From the NCBI GenBank assembly GCA_023055425.1, contig JALGPY010000004.1:64007718-64071717 (forward strand): 64,000 bases of DNA, written 5' to 3'. How positions within the stretch are numbered: the first letter of the stretch is position 1; each line of letters starts with the position of its first letter. The notes beneath the pieces were generated by a model. The model worked only from the letters and a program-made list of their open reading frames with translations. It had not been told where the DNA came from and did no database searches. This document shows, one piece after another, positions 58,191 to 64,000 of the stretch. The DNA is from Linanthus parryae (Eukaryota; Streptophyta; Magnoliopsida; Ericales; Polemoniaceae). The position numbers and the translations under genes are program-made.

Positions 58191-58817
58191 TGTAGATACT
58201 GCTTTCTGACATGACAGATCTTGGCCACGTGGCAGCCATCCAGCACACCATATTGTGCTCCACACTCACAGGATCACCAGCCGAGCTGATCCATGTGGGG
58301 GCTGCGAGACAGAGCCCTCGCATACCACTGCACGGGACTTGTAGGGACTTAGTGGTTTGGAGGCTAGAGTAAGCCCTGTCGCGTGCGAGCCAAGCCCGCA
58401 CGCGACCTTTAGTAACTGTTTTGAGAGATTTATGGCACGAGCTCCATAAACCCGGTCAATCCGGTCAAACCCGGTCAACCTCGTAACGGTTCCGGTATTC
58501 GCGCACCACGTGCTCTAACGGTCCCTATATACTCGGACGGACGTGCCGTTATGGTTAAGCTAATTAAGCCGCCATTAATGGGCGCATTAACCACACTACA
58601 ACGGTCACGTTCTCCAGTATATATAGATCGTCAACCTTTCCATACAAAGGAGAACACACTTGCCATACGCGGAAGCTCTGTCAAACCTCTGTCTCTCTCT
58701 CAGACATTGCTACTGACTTACTCTCTCCCTACACACACCCCTACTCTTCCTGTGCGATCCTTGATCCACTGCACACGGTGCACACGGAGGTCTCCCCGCC
58801 GGAATCTCTTGTGCACA
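58191..58817 (+). repeat. 3' LTR of Tat element
   Basis: It is identical in length to the 5' LTR, with three substitutions (CACACTCACAGG for CACACACACAGG, GAGAGATTT for GAGATATTT, GTGCCG for GTGACG). It is followed by the target duplication GAGGT at 58818-58822. TATA box at 58618-58625. Confidence 0.95.
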
Positions 58818-59301
58818 GAGGTCTCCTCGCGTAAATGTGTAGGCGGTGGATCTACGCAAATAAAACTCATGCGTAGAAACTGAGAGAGTAAAATGTACAT
58901 GAGGTGCCCGGACATACATGGGCACCGTATCCGCGAAACTGCAACAAGAAGGGGCTTATGGACCGTTGACAGTTTCCAGAAATCGCTGATGAAGCTCATC
59001 TGATAAATCCCTGAGCTACATGATGTGATAATGAGCTTTTCTAAGGTTAGGTGTGCCTCACCCACCAGGGTAGATTGGTCCATGTTGAGAGCAATGCACA
59101 CAAAATCTTCTCAACTCCCTCACGAGAACCCATGTGGGTCAAATGTGCCCTGGTACACTGTGGTAGACTTTTCTCTAAACGTCACCTAAAAACACTAGAG
59201 AACTCATCAGTCTCTCTCTCTTTCTAAACTCTCACAGAAATCATATGGAGATAAATGTATATTAAAAACAAATAATCTAACTATCGAATTCTACTCTTTG
59301 G

Positions 59302-59317
59302 TTGGGTTGCCTCCCAA
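59302..59317 (-). other. Conserved Ty3 hairpin (second copy)
   Basis: TTGGGTTGCCTCCCAA forms TTGGG/CCCAA arms and is followed by TGAGCGCTTGTAATTTAAGGTC, as at 15966. In the other element it lies downstream of integrase, and here it lies downstream of protease. Confidence 0.6.
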
Positions 59318-59520
59318 TGAGCGCTTGTAATTTAAGGTCGACGGCCTGACCATGTTACCTCTACCATCTCACGAGGGTGGTCTGGCACATTGTGCCGCTT
59401 CCAGCTTTGCTTTATTGTGCTAAACTTGAAGCACTTCTTCATGTGCTTGCATAGCTGATGGCTTGTTTCTTCCCCAGTAATCAGGTGGATCCCCTTGCGA
59501 CAACTCAAGGAGTTCGCGCT

Positions 59521-60655
59521 TCATTGGCACAGAAAATGGAACCCCTGGCTCATACTCCCACGAGGTGTCGGCTTGAAGACCCGAACAGTCTCCACGCCAT
59601 CATTTACCTTCATAATCAACACCCCATTCTCTACGTCAGTGAGAATACGACAAGTTACTAAGAACGGCCTACCTTGAATTATAGGCACATCACCTGCTGG
59701 CATGTCCAATATGACGAAGTCAGCTGGAATTATCAGACTCCCAACACTCACGAGGACATCTTGTATCATCCCAAATGCTCTTTTGGATGATTTGTCTACA
59801 AACTGTAGAGGGATCCAATTTTTTGAGGCTCCCCTCCACTTAGCTTTTTGAATAACGACAGTGGCATCAAATTCACGCTCGCTTCCAGATCACAGAGAGC
59901 TCTTTTAGTGTAGGCATCACCCAGTGTAGCTTCAATGATAAAGCTACCTGGATCCTTATTTTTCTTAGGTAACCCATGCAAAACGCATGACCTAACTTGT
60001 TCATTTAAGTTCAAGCTCTGGAACTCATCCACTGCTTTCTTCCTAAGAACTGAATCTTTAATAAACCTTGCACACTTTGGCATCTTTTTAAGCGCCTGAA
60101 TCAAAGGAATATTAATGTGTAGTTTTGAAAATACGTTCAAAAAGCGCCTGTATTCCTCAGAATCGTCCTTCTTCTTCCTATTATGCAATGAGTTGGAAGT
60201 TCTGCAGAAGAAGGGGAAGATGAAAGTGGTACCTCAGTAAGTTCCTCCTCGTCCTGCTGAGTCATGCCCTTTGATTGGGGGACCATGACAGGAGTCTTCT
60301 CATAATAAAAGACTTCATGCTACATTGCCTTTGACGCTTTAGCTCTAGCATGTCTATGGTATGGAGGATCAGTAAGTGTGGTTCCATTGCAAGTGCTGAT
60401 AGCTTGAGCCTGTTTTTCAGATGCATCAATGAGATGTTTCAGTTCTTTATGTTAAATTTGTTTCTTCGCAACTATGAGTTCAGCTTCAGTCTCTTGGAAT
60501 GAAGCTTCAGCAGTGGTAAACTGTGTTTACATGGTCATAATGTGATGACCCATCATCTTCATTACCTCTCTCATTTTAGCCAACTTTGAAGCTACCTGTT
60601 GTTGCTAACACAACTCTGAAACATTTGCTTGAGGCTTTACCTCCACTGCATTAAC
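59521..60655 (-). pseudogene. gag: Athila-type gag C-terminus and protease, broken
   Basis: The stretch 60188-59796 encodes FLNVFSKLHINIPLIQALKKMPKC, then KNKDPGSFIIEATLGD and RALCDLEASVNLMPLSLFKKL. The last is the Athila protease region with DLEASVN where DLGASVN is usual. The stretch 59769-59521 continues with VGSLIIPADFVILDMPAGD and IIQGRPFL, the protease C-terminal half. A frameshift separates them near 59780. Upstream of 60190, linker sequence of gag continues with stops up to the copia insertion at 60655. Confidence 0.82.
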
Positions 60656-61973
60656 TGTTGGAATAGATGCCCTAGAGGCAATCTAGTTTAGTATGAATTT
60701 ATTTGTGGCTAGAAAATTCATTTATTATTTATTGGATATTTAATATAATGAAGTCCTTAGATTTACAATTGTGTTGTTTATCTTAAATATCCCTAGTCCA
60801 GTATAACGATTAATGGGACAATCATCTATAGACTAGTATGGGGTTGGATTGATATGGAGATATCATGATCCAACACATAGGTGTGCATTAAGGGTAATGG
60901 CGCACTGGATTGACCCATCTTTGAGAAGGCTACATACACGTTATTTTAAGTCACAAGTGCTTCTCGCGGTGCAAACGTACCGGATACAATAAGAAGCAAG
61001 ATTAGAGATCGTAGTGGACGTAGATAGAATTTTTCCCTCCCACATAACGGGAGCAAATATCCTAGGCCACTCGAGGGATAGTCCTTATAGAATGTCTGGC
61101 CAGACTCAAACAAATCAATATAGGATATTGATGTTATTTGCACGAATAAGGCTATTCCCATGGATCGAGAAACTATGGATTGGATATACGAGTGTGACTT
61201 GTATGTCTCGTGTCCAATCCGGATATAGAGACAAAGGGATGAGACAATTACTTGTACAAGGTTGTCCAGATGACTATTCTATTAGTTGGCTAGAATGGAT
61301 GTTTTGCTAGAAACCGCTCCATATTAGCAAATCGTTGCTACCAACTAGATAGAACCTATAAGGTCACACGATATATAGAGTTGAACTAGATTTTTGAATT
61401 AATTAATTGGATTAATTAATTAGAAGGATGACTTTGCAAAACCTTGCAAACTTAGTAGGGACTAATTTTCAAGGAAGGGACTAAATTGAATTCTAGTAGG
61501 ACTAGAATAAGTCCTTTAGGTAGTTGGCAAGGATTTGTTGGACTATATAAAGGACACTCCTTCCTTCCTTCCCACACTTATGTCATTATTGATCATAACT
61601 TCAGTGGGAGAGAACAAAAGGAGAGGGCAAGCAAGCAAGGAAGGCGCCACCTCCCCTCCCTCGCCGCCGCCGGTCCCCATCGGCCACAAGGAGGCCGAAC
61701 CTCCTTGTTTTGGTCTCGTTTTGCGTGATTCTTCTTCCTCTTCCTCTTTCCGGGCTAGCACCAAGGATTGGTAGATCTAGAAATCAAATCTAGGCGTGGA
61801 TCAACTATAGAGAACGTGACACAATTCGCGTTTGAAGTCATCAAAGGAGAACCCTAAGGTGTGTTATTGATTTCTTCCTTTACCATCGTTATGTCTCTTG
61901 ACTTGTGATCCTTGGAGGGTTTTGCATGGTTTATTTTTGTTTCCTTTGCGCATCCATGAATCAAAACCCTTCA
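60656..61973 (+). repeat. 5' LTR of copia element
   Basis: It begins TGTTGGAATAGATGCC and ends CCCTTCA, followed directly by the primer-binding site. Length is 1318 bp, about 110 bp shorter than the solo copy. TATA box at 61544-61551. The transcribed part has a GC-rich stretch at 61645-61690. Confidence 0.92.
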
Positions 61974-61974
61974 C

Positions 61975-61992
61975 TGGTATCAGAGCCACAGG
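61975..61992 (+). other. Primer-binding site of copia element
   Basis: TGGTATCAGAGCCACAGG is complementary to the 3' end of initiator methionine tRNA, as in most plant copia elements. It starts one base after the LTR. Confidence 0.9.
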
Positions 61993-63613
61993 TCGTAGAG
62001 CATCAATGTGGTTTATGTGTTACGTTTTGATAGTTTTACACCTTCAAATTGTTGTTTATCACGTAAAACAAGACAAATCAAGCATGTGATGCAATTTGTC
62101 AATAATCTATCATAACAAGACCTAGTTTTTGCATTGGATGCATGAATTAGTGAGTTTAAGAAATTTTAGGATCTTAGATCTAGGGTTTGGGCATCCTTGG
62201 GGAAGAAGGAGTTCTTTCCATACAAGGAAACAACCAAACTTGGGCACCAAGTAAGGGAGTTGTTTTGGAAACAACTCCCAAAGGAGGTTCGGCCCCCTAG
62301 GGGACCGCCCCTCCTTGCTTGCAACCCAAGCAAGGCTCGGCCTAGGGGTCGGGGCAGCCCTAGCCCGCGGCCTAGCCGCGTGGGCTAGGGGCCGGCCGGC
62401 CCTAGGCCTTTTCTGTTCACTTTTTGGGCCCGGGCAATTGGATAGTTGGGCCCCATGGACCGTTTTAACTCTAGAATATCCTAAAATCAATTAAAATTGA
62501 CCAAGCGCGTTAAAATTGGATTTTAACTGTTTATATGCAATTCGCATGGTGATTGGATATGGCCTTAGGATGTGGTTTGTTGTGGATGTTTAATTTTTGT
62601 GGTTTGGTTTACGGCCTGCGAGCTGATCAATTAATTGTAATAATTAATTAGGGTTTTATGGCTTACGAGCCATTTTTTTCTCTCAACTTGTGAGATTTAT
62701 TTTATTTAGTATAGAAGTTAGCTGGTGCTAGATAAAGTAGACGCATGGAGCATGGAGAATGGAGCATTCCACATGACTATGAAGGATGGACCAAAAGATG
62801 AAGACGCATGGAGATGTGTTTGCTTTTAGGGTTCATAGATAATTCCATTGGCTTGGAATTATCTTAGTCTAGAAAAGGCCATATCCACATCACGTTTTAT
62901 TTATGTTTTGTGGTTGTTTACTTTGTTGTCTTATTATTTTGTGGTTGGTGTATGAATGATGCATGCAATTAGGATAATAAGATAATTAGACAACCCGGAT
63001 CTATTATTTGGAGTTGTGCCCAAACACAAATAGATAGATTAGTTGATATTGATCAACAAAACAATTAAAAATTGAATTTAAAATCCCTCAAAATTCAAAT
63101 ATTGTGTTCTTGCCTTCTCGTTATTTAAACACTCATTATCATCATGATTTATCAAGTTCGTGCGTGCCAAAGCATGGTGACTTGGTTCATAATGATGGAA
63201 TGCGATGGCACAAGGTAGTAATGTGCAACTGTTTAAATAAGAGGTTGAACACAACTAGGCTATTAATATGAATAAGAAACCTAGAGGCAATCAATTGGGA
63301 TTATCCATATGGATGGATAAATAAGGAGTTATTTTCCCAATTGAACCAAGAGTTGCATAAGGTATGCAATTGGAATTGTTCCTACCTAAAGTAGTCGAAT
63401 TATGGGTGACTTGCCAAAGCAAGCTCACAAGGAGATGAAACATGGATCTTGGCCAACTAGAAAATATAAGGATATTTTCCGCATTAATATCTTGAGGGTT
63501 ATTAATCCGTAGAAAAATAGTGGGAGCTATATTTGATAAACTAGCCATTATTGAATAAAGTCAAAAATTCACAAATACTAAAACTTGCGTATTTTCCTTT
63601 TGTAGAATTCCAA
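61993..63613 (+). other. Long leader of copia element
   Basis: About 1.6 kb without a convincing ORF separates the primer-binding site from gag. It has a very GC-rich block at 62285-62410 with a strong hairpin (62358-62390), then AT-rich sequence. The length and the GC island are unusual for copia leaders, which are commonly far shorter. An old insertion in the leader cannot be excluded. Confidence 0.6.
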
Positions 63614-64000
63614 ATGGCAAACAACTCGTTGAGTTCACAACATTCCCTACGATCTGTCCTCGAGAAGGACAAGCTCTCTGGAACCAACTTCCTTGATTGG
63701 TACAGAAACTTGAGAATCGTTCTCCAGCAAGAGAAGAAACTGTACGCAATAGAGGAGCATGTTCCAGCAGATCCAGAGAACCAAAAACTTGCTGCCCTAA
63801 AGGCGTATCAGAAGCGTGTTGATGACGCTAATGATGCGGCCTGCCTTATGCTATGCACCATGACTTCTGAGCTTCAGAAGTAACACGAAAACATGAATGT
63901 TGTCGATATGATCGAGCATCTGAAGTAGCTCTTCCAAGAGCAGGCAAGGGTTGAGAGGTATGAGGTCTCTGAGGCACTGTTCAAGTGTCATCTGGCAGAA
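63614..64000 (+). pseudogene. gag: copia gag, N-terminal part with two stops
   Basis: ATG at 63614 starts MANNSLSSQHSLRSVLEKDKL, followed by GTNFLDWYRNLRIVLQQEKK, the typical N-terminus of plant copia gag. TAA at 63881-63883 and TAG at 63926-63928 interrupt the frame, which otherwise continues (FQEQARVERYEVSEALFKC) to the window end. The zinc knuckle would lie outside the window. Confidence 0.85.

Larger units (their letters stand above)
43412..58817 (+). mobile_element. Complete Tat-lineage Ty3 retrotransposon with antisense gene
   Basis: Two 627 bp LTRs (43412-44038 and 58191-58817) bound a 15,406 bp element. The flanks GAGGT (43407-43411 and 58818-58822) are a perfect target duplication. 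The LTRs have equal length and differ at only three positions, so the insertion is recent. The internal order is gag-protease, pol with RT, RNase H, a second RNase H, zinc-finger modules and integrase, then a tandem array and an antisense multi-exon gene, then polypurine tract and LTR. A second RNase H and extra ORFs downstream of pol are marks of the Tat lineage (Retand-like). Confidence 0.95.
58818..60655 (-). mobile_element. 5' part of minus-strand Ty3 element (gag-protease only)
   Basis: This is the other half of the element whose 3' end is at 39130-43411. The shared GAGGT shows the two halves were joined before the Tat insertion. It holds the gag C-terminus and protease (60655-59521), then the conserved hairpin at 59302-59317 and non-coding DNA. 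No RT, RNase H or integrase lies between protease and the 3' region. The left part of the element is cut by a copia insertion at 60656, so its 5' LTR is outside the window. Confidence 0.75.
60656..64000 (+). mobile_element. Ty1/copia element, 5' part
   Basis: It has an LTR (60656-61973), a primer-binding site, a 1.6 kb leader and the start of gag, and continues off the window. It is inserted in the gag region of the minus-strand Ty3 element. The left flank TTAAC (60651-60655) should be one target duplication copy. The LTR is the same family as the solo LTR at 2284-3713. Confidence 0.9.

Noticed and set aside
62197..62490. Coding region suggested by the GC-rich block in the copia leader
   Set aside because: ORFs exist on both strands but are Pro/Arg/Gly low-complexity with no family signal. 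A structured leader is more likely.

Overview
This window is flowering-plant (probably eudicot) nuclear DNA made almost entirely of nested transposable elements. I found no host gene, rRNA, tRNA or CRISPR array. The plant assignment rests on Ty1/copia SIRE-type elements with an env-like ORF, Ty3 elements of the Athila, Tekay (chromovirus) and Tat types, and an En/Spm-like CACTA transposon. The species cannot be named from the sequence.

Layout, left to right. 1-4209: 3' end of an Athila-like Ty3 element (+), whose LTR holds a copia solo LTR (2284-3713, TSD GATAG). 4210-13103: decayed SIRE-type copia element (+) with gag, pol, env-like ORF and 3' LTR. 13104-16896: Athila-type Ty3 fragment (-) with integrase and env-like remains. 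16897-17726: 3' end of a second SIRE element (+). 17727 to about 24996: CACTA transposon (-), one terminus present, TNP2 end truncated. 24997-27072: unassigned, with an intact acidic ORF. 27073-36375: Tekay-type Ty3 element (+) with a Ty3 solo LTR inside its chromodomain and a 2.6 kb 3' LTR. 36376-37356: partial third copy of the copia LTR family. 37357-39129: SIRE gag fragment (-). 39130-60655: minus-strand Ty3 element carrying only gag-protease, split by a complete young Tat element (43412-58817, TSD GAGGT). 60656-64000: 5' part of a copia element of the same family as the solo LTR, running off the window.

The Tat element (15.4 kb) is the centrepiece. Its two 627 bp LTRs differ at three positions. 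It carries gag-protease, a pol with two RNase H modules and two successive integrase-type zinc-finger modules, short hairpins, a roughly 20-copy 54 bp tandem array, and on the opposite strand a five-exon gene whose first exon resembles the plant mobile domain. Four short GT-AG introns in that antisense gene keep the reading phase at every junction, and a TATA-like box lies about 420 bp upstream of its ATG. The element looks disabled in this copy: it has a gag stop, a gag frameshift, an 11 bp duplication in integrase, and stops in the antisense gene.

Insertion order can be read from the nesting. The Tat and the terminal copia element entered the minus-strand Ty3 element, which itself sits in SIRE gag. 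The Tekay element lies in an older copia LTR that had entered SIRE protease. An Athila-like element entered the leader of the first SIRE element and later received a copia LTR that collapsed to a solo LTR.
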